Below are positions 34,996-47,051 of a stretch of 64,000 nucleotides of DNA, one piece after another; the stretch's first letter is position 1; every line of letters begins with the position of its first letter. Source of the stretch: Polytrichum commune (Eukaryota; Streptophyta; Polytrichopsida; Polytrichales; Polytrichaceae). The stretch covers positions 17,916,001-17,980,000 of the forward strand of contig OX485809.1 of NCBI GenBank assembly GCA_950295325.1. Reading direction: 5' to 3'. The notes beneath the pieces were generated by a model. That model ran no database searches, was not told the DNA's origin, and saw only the letters and a program-made list of their open reading frames with translations. Both the position numbers and the translations under genes were made by a program.

Positions 34996-36568
34996 AACAA
35001 TCTCCTTGAACACAATGCAACACACAAAAATAATGGACCTTGAATTATGTCTTAGGTTTAGGTACTAGGCCTACCCCTCATCCTTTAGAAAGGATGTGGG
35101 GGATAGCCTCTTAGTAATGTTATGATGCCATCTATCCCCACCCAACCCTTTGAAGTGCAAGCCAATAGGATCGCTCGATTTTGGAGTTTCTTTGGTCTCA
35201 GACCCTGGTGTAAACCTCCCCTTGTTAGAATGAGGTTCCATGTATTGATCCCGGTCCATTTTTTGAAAAATAAATGGGTGCGCAGGCGGGTGGAAACATG
35301 GTGGTGCCATGTGCCCATCTCCCTCAGCCAAGGACCAGTACCCCCCATGGATGGGTGTCCCGCATTGTACGTTGTGCAAGGACGGGTTGTCCTAACAATC
35401 AACAAAAGGACATGTGCCGGTTAGAGAGCTCCGGTCAGTGACCAGATTGGCCGGTCACCTTGGGTACACCCTTGGGTATTGTAGGCCATATTGTTCTTCA
35501 AGTCCTTTCTTTTGAGGGGTACTCCTAGGGCCTCTTGCAGTATTGTGGCACTCTTTTGTGAAGGGCAAGGTACACATCAACCACCTACATAAGATTTTGC
35601 AAGTGTGATTTAATATTAGTGTTAATTATTACTCTCTTGAGTTTATTACAATGCATGAAAAATTGTGTATCTCATGATGTTTTCAAGAATTTGGATTCTA
35701 ATAACAAGTAAAATAAAATAAAATACAATGTGACAGTAAGTGTAAGGTTTAATAAAGTAAAATAAAAATCAAAGACTATTCAAATGTATCAAAAATCACT
35801 TATAAACAACGAACAATCATGGTTTGAACTGGAACTAGAATATGTAAACATTTATATATTTCCATAGATGATGACATCGGGACCAACCTATGGACACCAA
35901 GAACACATAATTTGGAATTCATTCAATAAAATCATGTGCAAATCAAATATCAAAAGTTAAATGATGATGACCTTCATTACCAGTCACCTTCATAAATTGT
36001 GATATCTTATCACTCAACAAATTTGGTGAAAAACCAAGAAACTGAAATAAACCAACAACCCCACATAGAAGTACCCCTCCATTAAATGGGTGACATCACC
36101 CATTTTTCTGACGATGTCACCCGTTTCTCACCATCTTAAAAACTAGATCTGGACCAGGACCAGTACATGGAACTTGGCCCTTAGAGGTAAGATGTGGAGT
36201 GGTTTATCGGATCGGATTCGGAGGTTCCAAGTAAACGGTGTGGAGTTGGCAAAGGAGGGGGGGGGGGTGATGTGGCGAAGTGGATGAAGAAGGAGATGAT
36301 GCATTGAAGGCTCCAAATAATAATATCGGGGTTTGGGGAGTTATTAGGGAAGGACTATGCTAGGTGATGTGTAGGAGGAGGTGGCACTAGTGGACCCGAG
36401 TGGCCTGCCAAATATTAGAGGCTCCCATTCACCGGCAGATGTCCACCCCTCCCTTTGGAGTGGCCCAAGCCACTATTGATATTGATCAAGAAGAAGACGA
36501 TGACAAAAGCCTCCAAGTTCCCCACTTTTGTCCTTAAGTTGGGCCTCCTAGGCCAACTTGACTTAACG
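34996..36568. other. No gene recognised; G11 tract
   Basis: ORFs on both strands at 35070-35424 overlap each other and show no domain. 36100-36560 is GC-richer with eleven G at 36257-36267. No boundary could be defined. Confidence 0.4.
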
Positions 36569-36732
36569 TATAGTCTACCCACACTTGTTGGTGCGGGCCA
36601 CCAGTGAACGGTTCCCATCAGCAGGGGCCGCTTTTAGAGTTGGTGTAGTCCGTGAGAGCCACTGGATGTACCTAGTGATGGTAGGAACCATTCACTGGTG
36701 GCCCGCACCAGTAAGTGTGGGTGGGCTATTGT
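36569..36732. mobile_element. Long hairpin (foldback/MITE-like)
   Basis: Two arms of about 48 bp (36569-36618 and 36682-36732) are nearly perfect inverted repeats, sharing GGTGCGGGCCACCAGTGAA and 'acccacactt'. They are separated by a loop of about 65 bp. It may be a foldback transposon or the remains of a MITE. Confidence 0.65.
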
Positions 36733-37689
36733 TTAGGGTGAGTTTCCATGTATAGTAGAGGCGCCTATTCCCGATCAAGACCCCATCGACAATCTATAGA
36801 GTGCCAAAATTTCAATCAAGTATCGGTGTCGGTATTGCTAAAGAACTTATTGCGTATAACTTTTTCTTTACCCTATATGTAGGATGCCGTATATTATAGA
36901 CGGTAGAATATAAATTTCCAAGTATTCTAGATGCAAATAAATAAATAAATAAATATGTATATATATATAAACTCTTGGATGAATTTATTCAACCCCTATG
37001 ATACTACTAAGTTTTGTAAAGTTTTAATCCCCAAAGAATATAACATACCCTACATTTTATCCCACGTTGTTCTATAAATTTTGCACAGTGAACTTTATGG
37101 AATCCAAGCATGGACCCCCCCCCCCCCCTTGAAAGACGTTAGGTATGTGTGTGTGTTTGGGGGGTGGGTGGGGGATAGCATTAACAATGTTTCGGAATGA
37201 AGAAGGCTTTATTCGAAGATAGGTAACAATGAGGTGTCGACTGGTGAGAGCTTGACAATCGTGCATGTAATCAAGGACCTTATTTCTTGATTTTTTTTCT
37301 TGGAGCTAGATTAGAAAGAGAACCTACTTAACATATGTTGAAGAATGCTATGAAGATTGAAATTGAGATGCAAAAATTATAAGATGTCAAAGTGGAAAAT
37401 ATCACCCTCTTTAAATGATCACATAGGCCCTCCTGATTGCATTGACTATTGAACCTAGGGTGGTGTTTGTATTATGAGCACATAATCCAATCTCATGGTG
37501 ACACATGTCATCTTGGTGTTAAGTCACCACACAAATATAGGTGGATGATTATGAAGACGAGTGACCATGTTAGGCCCACATACCTCAACTTATTAGGTAC
37601 TTTGTGACAATGCATGACACATTCTAAGTGAAGTGTTTGATCCGGGATACTTGCACAAGTTCTACTATTTAGCACATTCAATTTCAATG
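36733..37689. other. Intergenic; Tourist T-end fragment and simple repeats
   Basis: 36739-36765 reads like the left end of element T1 ('agggtgagtttccatgta') but no partner end follows. A (AAAT)n/(TA)n tract is at about 36933-36968, fourteen C at 37115-37128, and a short family A fragment near 37440-37530. No gene. Confidence 0.5.
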
Positions 37690-38382
37690 CAAGTACATTA
37701 TTTATGGTATTTAGTGTCATGTACACAATCTGCAAAGGATCTAAACTAGAGGCCTCAAAGCGTCACGCCTGCTAATTGCCAATAAAATATTATTCATTAA
37801 CATAAGTTATTTTTGTAAGTGAAAAATATTTACATTATGACATTTAGCATAACACATTGGGATACTTGAGATGATAGTTTTGTCTTTTAATATACAAGGG
37901 TAAGATATTATTGAGCATACTAATGGCAAGTGTCATGTGATTTATATATTAGTATCAAGAGGAAGATATTTTTGAGCATATTAATGCCAAGTGTCATTTG
38001 TGTACACTTTAGTCAACTTGTAGACCATTGTGTAACATAGGCATACACCTCATGACATTATTGAACATACTCATGCCAAGATATTAGTATGGGCAAGTTT
38101 CCATGTAGGCCGCTTGCCCACTAGATTCTAAATAGTAATGGGTTGAAGGTTTTGTCATGTAGATAAGCATAAGCTGCCAACCAACCACGTTCCGGCGGCC
38201 TACTAGAATGTGGAGGGCTATGAACATGGGTTGCTAGACTTCCATGTGCTCACTAAAACACTTTTCAATCTATAATTACTAGTCACCGAAAGGTTGAAGA
38301 CCGGTTTTCGAAGGAGGGGGAGGTTTTAAATTGGAGGAGGAGGTTAGTCTTGGGGGGGGGGCAGTGTGTTAAAAAGTTAAGG

Positions 38383-38653
38383 ATATAGGTGCGAACAACC
38401 ACTATTTTATAGGGGGGTATTACTTTCAATTCTCTTTTTTTTTTCACATGCTATCATTATGTAAATTTCTACTTTAGGTTAATAGAAAAATGGCTTGTAT
38501 TACTTATAATTACAAATTACCTATTATTCCATACCTTATAGTACTTTAAAGATGTCCAGTGCCATTTTTGATACCCTATATTACTCTTAAGTCCATTTAT
38601 AATTTTTAGCCCCCATGTTTTAAAAATACCCTATCATTTGTTCGCACATATAC
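38383..38653. mobile_element. Probable small MITE inside T2
   Basis: The ends ATATAGGTGCGAACAA and (complement) GTATATGTGCGAACAA are inverted over about 16 bp. The interior is AT-rich and non-coding. Only one copy is seen, so the boundaries are approximate. A run of ten G (38352-38361) lies just outside. Confidence 0.5.
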
Positions 38654-38724
38654 TGCTACTCCAACCAATGACTACCTCCCCCGAGAGGTTAGTAGGTGGG
38701 TCCAAATTTGAGAAGATGAGAGTA

Positions 38725-39058
38725 CATTGTAACCTCCCTAATATCATGCATGTGGCAACCAAAGTGCACGTGATACTAACGAGGTATGCATCGTTAACAT
38801 GGATGCATGCTAACATAGATAATAAGTGTAGCATGTGACATAATGGAATCACACAAAGTCAACATTGTAATAATCACAACGATGACAATGTGATGAGTGT
38901 AAACGTGTGGCTTGATTTTTTTGATGGATTATTCTAATGTCAAAACCTATGATATATGGGAGGGAAATGTGACAACAAGAGGGGGGTTTAAATGAGCACA
39001 TCCGTTCCCTAGAGTTTCGGGATATAAGAGAGTAAGTGACATTACGGAGGTTGAGGTG
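38725..39058. mobile_element. MITE family D copy 2 (Stowaway-like)
   Basis: The ends CATTGTAACCTCCCTAATAT and (complement) CACCTCAACCTCCGTAATGT are inverted. TA flanks both sides (38723-38724 and 39059-39060). Same body as 19164-19517. Confidence 0.8.
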
Positions 39059-39475
39059 TAACTAATTGGCACATACGAACACTACCCCACCATATTCCGT
39101 CTACATATATTTGACCGAGTTTGTCCTTATTTCTATTAGAATCTGGTGGGGGAACGGCCTACATGAGAACTCATCCTAAGCACAATTAAACACCAAATGT
39201 CATGGGGTGACACTAATAATGAAGTTATAGATCACTATTGTAACCTAAAATACACCCCAAAACAAGGTAAGTGACACTACTACGCATACATGCGACTCGA
39301 AATACCATATCTAAGACAGTGTAGCAGTACATAGACTACTGCAGCTCCTCCTGCAAATTTAAGAGTACAAAGTCTCTCACATCAAGCTTGTAAGTTATCA
39401 CATGTGACTACGATTGCCATGGGCACTCATTTTTAAGTTGCCGTGGCCGTCCATTCTCAAAGTGTTTGGTACTTA

Positions 39476-40376
39476 GGGCCACTTCACACACGAGACTGAG
39501 GACCCGTGACCATTACACTTCAAGCACTCTCATTGGTGGAAAAGGCGGAGCCGGTCCAAGTTCGCTTCACACTACGCTTGAGGGACCAACGGAGTATGTG
39601 GATGCAAGACGGATGTAAAGTGTACATGGGTTCCTACATGGCATCGAATGTATCATGTTTCATGGTCACTTGGACTATTTTCAAAAACCACCTCTTGGAG
39701 GTAGGTCTAACCCAAAACCGGGAGATCATGGCACTCTGAACGCTCACAACTGTTGATTTATTGGTTGTCTATAGGACAGAGACTATGCATCAACTTCTTC
39801 GTTTCAAGAGCAAATTTCCTAACCACTTTGTGTTCACACTTGGACGTTACTTGTTCTTGTTATTTTTGGTCCACTTTATGTAATGTGGATGTTAACTATT
39901 ATATATATAAGTGCTCCCTAAAATGCATTGAAAGAAATCTAGTTAACTATAGTTATTTCGGTAGTTCTTGATTATTTATTTTAAAAATTTTGGGTGATAA
40001 ATGAGTAGCTTCGATCCTCGAACTGTATTTGAGAAGAAGGTGCACAAAATCCAAGAAAGGTTTGGTATAGTGAATAGCCATGAATTGGCATGAGCAAAGT
40101 GGACAACTACAATTGTAGTCTTTCATAATAAAGGACAGAGCCTCACGGTTCTACCGTTTTCTTGTTTTACTTTATCATGTGTGAGGACTTGCATGAATAG
40201 AAATTCCTTGAAATAACATTTGGTTGAGGGCCTGGTCACATATGACTTCACACTACACTTGAGCATCCGTGATCACACTACATGATTTTGAAGGTGTGTT
40301 GGGATGGCCTTTGGACACTTTCTTTTGGGCTCCACAATTTCATGGTCACGGCTCTTGGCTTTGTGTGAAGTGGCCC
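39476..40376. mobile_element. Tourist-like element J, copy 2, with internal insertion
   Basis: The ends GGGCCACTTCACACACGAGA and (complement) GGGCCACTTCACACAAAGCC are inverted, with perfect TTA duplications at 39473-39475 and 40377-40379. Relative to copy 1 it has about 400 bp of extra sequence at roughly 39761-40160. That extra segment has no clear inverted ends and no recognised ORF. Confidence 0.8.
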
Positions 40377-40379
40377 TTA

Positions 40380-41466
40380 CAACCTAACATGGGCCAAGGC
40401 TACAGTAGATGTCTTCACTAATATGTGCAATTAGGTTGCCTTGCGCCCTCTTTACCTTGTTATTGTAGTGGTAAGTGTTCAAATTAGAGTAGATTGTCAA
40501 CATATATCAATGTGGGGCAACCTGATTGCATGTATCGTCGTTGCTCTTTGAGTTGGGCCTCCACCAATCTTACCCATCTTGAACAATAAGACATCTTGAA
40601 CAATAAGACATCTAGCCCTAGTCTCTAACATGCTTCGACGTAATTGTATCAAATTTGCTTTTTAATATTTTATATGGATAACTTTGAATCTTGTGATATA
40701 TTTTGATACATGAATTTCGTACTCATTTGACATAACACTACAAAGCAATATATTTGTGCTATGTGGGACCATGGATAACCATGGTAGCATGTCCTCTTTG
40801 TTCAAGGGATGGAGGATACTTAGGCTAAGCCTGAGTGGCTCCATGGGCTCCCTACGGCCAAGCCCATGTTGGCAAATGCCACAAATCGACTTATGCCTTG
40901 AGGTTGCATACAAACATGCATGTTTATTGAGCCTACCAACATGCTTCCATCAACCTTGGATTTAAGTATGTTTAGACTTATGCATGAATTTTGGACAAGA
41001 TGCCAATATAACATTCACTAGATCATAGAACTACACAAATATGGTGGTTGGCGAACATGGAATACACACATTCAAAGTTGTGGTTGATGTGTTGTTGCTT
41101 TTGCAGTTGTCATTTGATGTTTTTGGTCCCCAAGTGCACATCCCTTATTACTTTTGGACAAGTGATACTTAAATGTCATATATCATTGAGTGCACGGTGT
41201 CCAGTGATGGAAGCAAAGCATAATTTGTCCCAAACCATGACCCTTCACACCAACTTATTCACATAAAGAGAACACAACTTACACACTGACTAATGTTATG
41301 GATTTAAAAAATAGAGAAATAAATAAGATACTTGACAAGTTATTGGTCTTTAGATTGGAGTGCAACATACCTATTCAAAACATTGTGATTTATTTTTGGA
41401 AAAGATGGCATTCAAAGGAGAGCTATGGTCAAAGGGAATCACACACAAAAGAGGGGGGCTGAGGAG
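40380..41466. other. No gene recognised
   Basis: Intergenic sequence. A small ORF at 41048-41266 and others show no domain signal. Confidence 0.45.
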
Positions 41467-41681
41467 GTCAAATTGCACTACACCATATTGCAATTACACA
41501 TCTGGTTTAGTGTGGATTTAAAATTGGTGTACAATGATAATTAGATTGGTCTTTATGACTAGTAATGTTGCACCAAGTGTCATGTGACACCTTCTCTAAT
41601 TGCCACCTGGTGATTACAAGACAAAAAATGTGGGTCAATGTTGAGCCACACTAAATCAAATGTTTAGTGTAGAGGTTTGAC
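41467..41681. mobile_element. Possible MITE
   Basis: The left end (GTCAAATTGCACTACACC) and the complement of the right end (GTCAAACCTCTACACTAA) are similar. Both are followed by a 'tttagtgtgg' block. The match is imperfect, so this is tentative. Confidence 0.4.
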
Positions 41682-43873
41682 ATAAATTTCACATGGTTTT
41701 GCTCATTTGACTCTACTTGTTGTTATGGTCCCTTGGAACAATCCTAGTTGTTTTCTTATTGCTTGAAGTCATGTTCGATATCCAGTTGTCCATTTGATGG
41801 AGCCATCCCTTACTACATGGAGATAAGTAGACATTACCTAAGTATTTAATACAATTCATGAGTGGATGCTACTTACAGTAAGTATGAAGTTTGCTACTAA
41901 TCTAAGATGCTACCACTTGTAATTCTATACCTATCAATGACTACCACATGTCAGTATTTGTAGTCATCATTGGTGCATATTTAACACAAGTATTTTTGTA
42001 TACTCTTATTTGGTATACAATAATGCTATTTGACAAGGAACTTTCTAAATTCAAGTCAAGGTATTTTGGTGTTCTACCTTCTTGACGCCCATAATTCTGA
42101 GGAAGGGTGGTTCTTAATGGCCCATTTGACATGCCATGGGTGCCATGATCCAACATCTGAGGAATGGGTTCATTGGATTGGCACAATTGTGGTTATTGAG
42201 TTTACAAGAAAGAGGGTTTGTGTTGATAACAAGTGTGCAAAAAATCCCCACCACTAGTAGTGAAGATATCTTTTTGAAGGGTTTGGAGAGTCACATAAAC
42301 TTAGTTGCTCTGAAAATACACTCAAGAATACACCAAGATTTGGGTTGTTGTAAAGGTCCAACTTGTATTAGGTGGTTTCGATCTGTCCGTCATTGGCACT
42401 TGTAAGAGCAGAAGCCAAAAGCCTGTTAATCATTTCATAAACTGTTTTCACATATTTCCATATTTCTGGAACACACAAGATCATGCGTTTAGAACCTCTG
42501 GAACACCTTTTTGAAGCTCAGCATGGAAACTTGCTTCCTTTGTCACAAATTTTTATATGTTGATTAAGCATTATCAGCAGTGGTTACAGTAAGTGTCCCT
42601 TCCCTATCATAGCTCTCTCCACAGTTGAGTAGAAAAACAAGAAAAACAAATAACAAAAATCACTGATACATTGAAGTTCATAAAGATTTCCTTAAAGAAT
42701 TGTCCTATACAAATTGCATACTGGAATTTTTTGTGAGAGCCAAAGAGACATACATGTTTATGAGTTGCAGAGCATGATAAAACATCCCAGATTTCAAATG
42801 AGGGATGACAGGATCATCTCTCCAACAAAGCCAACCACAGTTCTTAGGCCAAGTCAAGCTGGCCAAAGGGACAGAGTATGGACGACTTAATAGGTCAAGA
42901 AATTTGACAAAGCGGCAACAGTCAACAGGTATATCCTTCCTATTCTAAAGTTGCTGCAGTTCTGAACTTCATATGCTGCTAGAACAAACAGAGTTGACAT
43001 TTTTTTGATTAAGATGCCGGTTGCCCATTTGAAATATGCTACGCGTATGATTCAAATCAGTACTGACAAGGTGAAAGACTTTCTTCACTATTGTTTTTCC
43101 TTATCCTGTATCTGCTGCACAATTTGCATCAATATGCTGAAAAATGTTTCATTTCCTCCATTTTCAGACAACAATGTCATTGATCTCCTTCAGGAACAAT
43201 CACAAGGGTCTCTGCAAAAGAAAATATAGTCAATATGTCAGGTGGCTGCTCTCTTCCAATGCACCAACAAAGTCCACAGAAAATGCGAGAGAATGATTTA
43301 AATGGAAATACTGTCAAAAATTGCCACACTATTCCCTACTCTTCAAGTGACTCTTCCCTTGACATACATCCAATAGATACCCCTCTTGCTATAATAGCAC
43401 ATATACATACAAAGAAATGGCCAGCCACCTTCAACACACCAAAATTGCCAACGATATCTACTCACATATCTTTCTGGTATGTCACATGTCTCCAGATTCG
43501 TAGTAGCTAATTTCCATGCACTGATTCAAAACCAAAGCAGACTTTATCATATTTCCTGGACAGGCTCCCTGTAAGGTTCTTGGAATTAGTAGATGATTGG
43601 CTGGCTTCTGCAGGACCCCTCCTCCAGAAAGCGAAGTTGGTGACCATCATCTAGTGTGGCTGCTGCCAATTGAATGGTCAAGAGTCAGTTTTAGAACTTA
43701 AATGCAGCTAGATAGAGCCATCACTAGGAATATGGTCCAGTATGCCATGTCTTCACATAGAGCCAATATCTTTCCTAAATGATGTATCTTATGAGAAATT
43801 TGGAATCTGAAAGAAGACAAACCTTCACTGCCCCTTGGTCCCAACTTCCATGCATTCTGCATAAGCTTGAAAC
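41682..43873. other. Intergenic and 3' flank of the BORCS8-like gene
   Basis: Plus-strand ORFs at 42030-42405 overlap in two frames and show no domain. 42420-43870 looks less repetitive and probably includes the 3' untranslated region of the minus-strand gene that ends at 43874. No polyadenylation signal is certain. Confidence 0.4.
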
Positions 43874-46800
43874 TCAAGATGGTGTGATGACTTCATCCTC
43901 TTCACCATTTCCCAACCATGCTTCAAGCTTGGCTGCCTGTTCAGCTTGTAATTTTGCATAACTCTCAAGCACCTCAGGGTTTTCTAAATCCAATCCCGTG
44001 CCCTCCCCAACATCCCCTTCCTCGAGACCTTCCCTCTCTAATAATTCTTGAATGTTAACCTGGCCTCCATTTTCTTGAGAAGTCTCATTCCCATCTCGCC
44101 TGCTAAGCTTTCTGAGTGCAGTGCTGGGGAGCTTGAGCCAGTCAGCAAGCTTTGCCGGACTATCAGTACTATTAAGCAAACTCCGCTCATGTCCTTCATG
44201 ACCTTTGCTGCTACCAGCTGCACTACCAGCTATTGGCACTGCAGACTCAAGTACTTCCTGCATTTGGACCTTGTTCGGAGATTCTCGCAAGTTGGTAGCT
44301 GAATGGCTTCTTACTAAAATAGGACCCTGGGCAGATTTGGGATCATTCCCAGAGCCTGACATACCCCCTGCACCCACCATGTGACCAGCCTTTTGGATGG
44401 CAGATTCAAACACTGTCCAGTATGACTTGTTCAAACCAGAACCTGCTGAGCTGGCTTCTATTGTGGGAATTTCAGTCGTGATATTTGGCACATTGTTGCC
44501 ATTACTGCTGACTGATGGAACAGGAACTCCATCTTGTGCTTCAGACGAGCTTGGTATGGAAATCCTCATACTGCTAGCTCTTTGATAAGCTGAGCTCAAT
44601 AAACTGCTTACATAGCCGGAGGAGTCTATTTGCGATGATACAGGGGGTTGAGGATGGGCCTGAAACAATCGAAGGCTTAATATTTATTTCTTTGATGCTA
44701 TGAACGTGTTACCATTGAGTGCACAAATTTTTTAAATACACACTTCCAAGTATACAAATACAGAATCTAAGTCTTCAGTCCAGGCCCAGTGCTTGCTTCA
44801 AAAGAAGAACCAGTACTACAATGCAAAACTGGTAGTAAACATTGGGGAGCATCTATCTACAGCTTAAAATATTGTACCTGTGTTGATGCTGACTGAGGTG
44901 AGTGAGGAGTGACTGCTCCCGCAGATTCCTTAGCAGCAGTGGAGACCTTCTCTGAAACCTTGTGAGTGTTGCTCTTGATTCCTGTGGTGGGTTTCATCCC
45001 TGATGACAGGCCTAGAAAAGCTGGAGATCCATGGTGTGTGGCAGATCTAGATAGATGTGAATATGTTGCTGGTGGTGGTCGAATATGTCTGGCAGAGGAC
45101 CAAAACAAGAAACCCCAAGGTCAGAAGAAAATAACCAGATCCTAATAAACATTGTGTGAAGATTCAGATGATACAAGCCCCACATAAATGGGTCCTGCCT
45201 AAACAAGAACTTCATATAATAGAATCTCCTCAGACCCTTCAAACTCAAGGTCAGAAACCCTTCATGCAATCAAGCAAATATGCTGTGCACATAAGAGCAG
45301 AAGAAAGTATATGAAAAAAGACCACTAAACAATGACATAGATCCAAGACCAAGTTGGAAACTCACGACACAGGATGGTGCAAAGTTGGCAGGAGCTGAAG
45401 ACTAGCATTAAGTGAGGCTATCATTTTGTTGACGACTGGTAGTCCAATCTCCTTCATGGTCTTTACTGAGGCAAGAGCATCTCTCACATCCTCAGTGTAA
45501 AACAAAGCCTCTTGGGTTCCTTCCACCAGCTGGCCCTGCTTCCAAAACATCAATAAATCAGTAAATTTAGGATTCCAGATAATACAGATATACAAAAGCT
45601 CCTTACCCACAGCCCCTCATCAAGTATGCCAGGTTCCTTTGCTGGTCACTTCATTTTGGAAAAGTATAGGAAGATCGCCAACGAAGTTAGCCAGACTGCT
45701 ACACTAGCCACAAACTTGTTAGTACCTTGGAACTTCCATGCTTGGGCACCTTTAGGCCATACCCATTATACAATGCAGTGTCTTATCACAAAGAACTTCT
45801 AGTCACTCACAAGATTTTGATACAGATGGAAGGCTAGGTGCAGCAATCCTCAATACATGTTGAAGCAAAAATATGTAAATCTCATATTCATTTGTCTGAT
45901 TCCCAGCTTATTGAGCTCTTCAACACCCAGCTGATGTAAAGATCCAGTACACAAAATAAAGAAATTAGAAGAGAAGTCGGTAACACTAACCTTGAGAGAC
46001 ACAAGTCCCGGCACAGCTTTATGTACATGCTGTTGAACAAAGTAGAGACCAACTGAAGGCTCATTCGCAACATCCTTCACCATATCCGTTATTGAATTTT
46101 GAACTGTGACAGACAAATCACAAGTTTTAAAACTTGACCCTACTTGTTCTCTGATAGATATGCATAGTCCAGTCATCCACTTTCTGTATCCAAAAATTAG
46201 CTGTCTGTTGTAATGGGGCAGACTAAGATTAGAATGATTTATTTTTTTATTTTTTTGCACAAATCACTAAGATATCAGCTCACTAGTATTTTCCAGTGCG
46301 AGAAACAAAACCATCCTGAGAATCATACATCCCAAACAAGGTAATCAGCCCTGCAAATAAAACCTTTAAGCTCAAGAGATGGTAAACACCAAGCCCTTAG
46401 CTGCTTTTGACTGCAACGGATTCTTCAGAAAACTTGCCAGTGTATCCTAAACCCAAAATCATAATAGTCTATAGAGAGTCTAATGGAGATAGACCTGCAG
46501 AATGTAAGCGTCTCTGTCAACTAATCAAACTGGTTATACGACAAGCTCTTCAAATGGCTGTGATTGTGTCATTAAAAGGCTATGAAATATGGTAGCTCCT
46601 AATGTCTATATGGCATAAGTTATGTAAGCGCTCTGAGCAAGGCAAAAACTCCTATAGCAGATTCGCATTATCCAAAAAAGTTCATACAAAACAATGCGTG
46701 CTTCCAGAACTGAGCACTAACAAACTGCTCTCTCAAACATTCTTTGATCCTCAAAACCTTGAGGAATAATTGTTGTGATTTACAGCTCTCAAATCATAAA

Positions 46801-47051
46801 TACTCCATCCGGCATGACTTTCTCCACCTAAAATGGCCATGGGAAATATTTGAACCTCGGGTTGAAAATGAAATTGAGACATTGTGGGTAAATACTGATT
46901 TGATGAGTCCAATTAAGATTAGTGTGCTTATGTAGCAGTGGTCTTGTATTACAATGAAAAAATACGATCCAGAGTGCACTGGCTAGAGTTAAGATAGTTC
47001 ACCTCCTCGTAGGACATCCTTTGGCACCAAGACTTGCGTTTTTGGCTGCAT
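43874..47051 (-). CDS. BORCS8/MEF2BNB-domain protein (plant BORC subunit 8-like)
   Basis: Five coding exons by GT-AG junctions and matching phase: 47051-47003, 46103-45991, 45535-45366, 45088-44878, 44659-43874. They encode 442 aa. Residues about 17-110 carry the MEF2BNB domain: DVANEPSVGLYFVQQHVHKA, then EALFYTEDVRDALASVKTM. This resembles the human BORCS8 signature ANEPSVALYRLQEHV followed by an IYTVE-type segment. In animals BORCS8 is part of BORC, which recruits Arl8 to lysosomes and links them to kinesin; the plant role is unclear. The rest, about 330 aa, is Ser/Pro-rich and low in complexity with an acidic C-terminus (EAWLGNGEEDEV). The first exon codes only 16 residues. It was chosen because its phase-1 end fits the next exon; it is the least certain part. 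An acceptor near 47100 suggests an upstream non-coding exon. Confidence 0.8.

Larger units (their letters stand above)
38091..39176. mobile_element. Tourist/PIF-Harbinger-like element T2, with nested MITEs
   Basis: The ends GGGCAAGTTTCCATGTAGGC and (complement) GGATGAGTTCTCATGTAGGC correspond to T1 at 868-1483. TAT and TAA flank it (38088-38090 and 39177-39179), one base off a perfect duplication. The interior is inverted relative to T1 ('gaccggttttcgaagg'). Two smaller elements sit inside: 38383-38653 and 38725-39058. Confidence 0.75.
37690..39290 (-). repeat. Dispersed repeat family E, copy 3 (inverted), split by T2
   Basis: The part at 37690-38090 matches the complement of 31465-31150 and 24310-24000. 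After the element at 38091-39176, the text resumes at 'taagcacaattaaacacc' and matches the complement of about 23980-23870. Copy 1 shows the uninterrupted site, proving the insertion. Confidence 0.7.

Noticed and set aside
35071-35424. Overlapping ORFs of about 100 aa on both strands
   Set aside because: Mutually antisense, no domain, and located in repeat-rich intergenic DNA.
42030-42405. Two overlapping plus-strand ORFs (for example LLDAHNSEEGWFLMAHL)
   Set aside because: No recognised domain, no splice context and frames overlap; not enough to call a gene.
44048-44585. Plus-strand ORFs over the last exon of the BORCS8-like gene
   Set aside because: Shadows of the real minus-strand exon, with no motif of their own.
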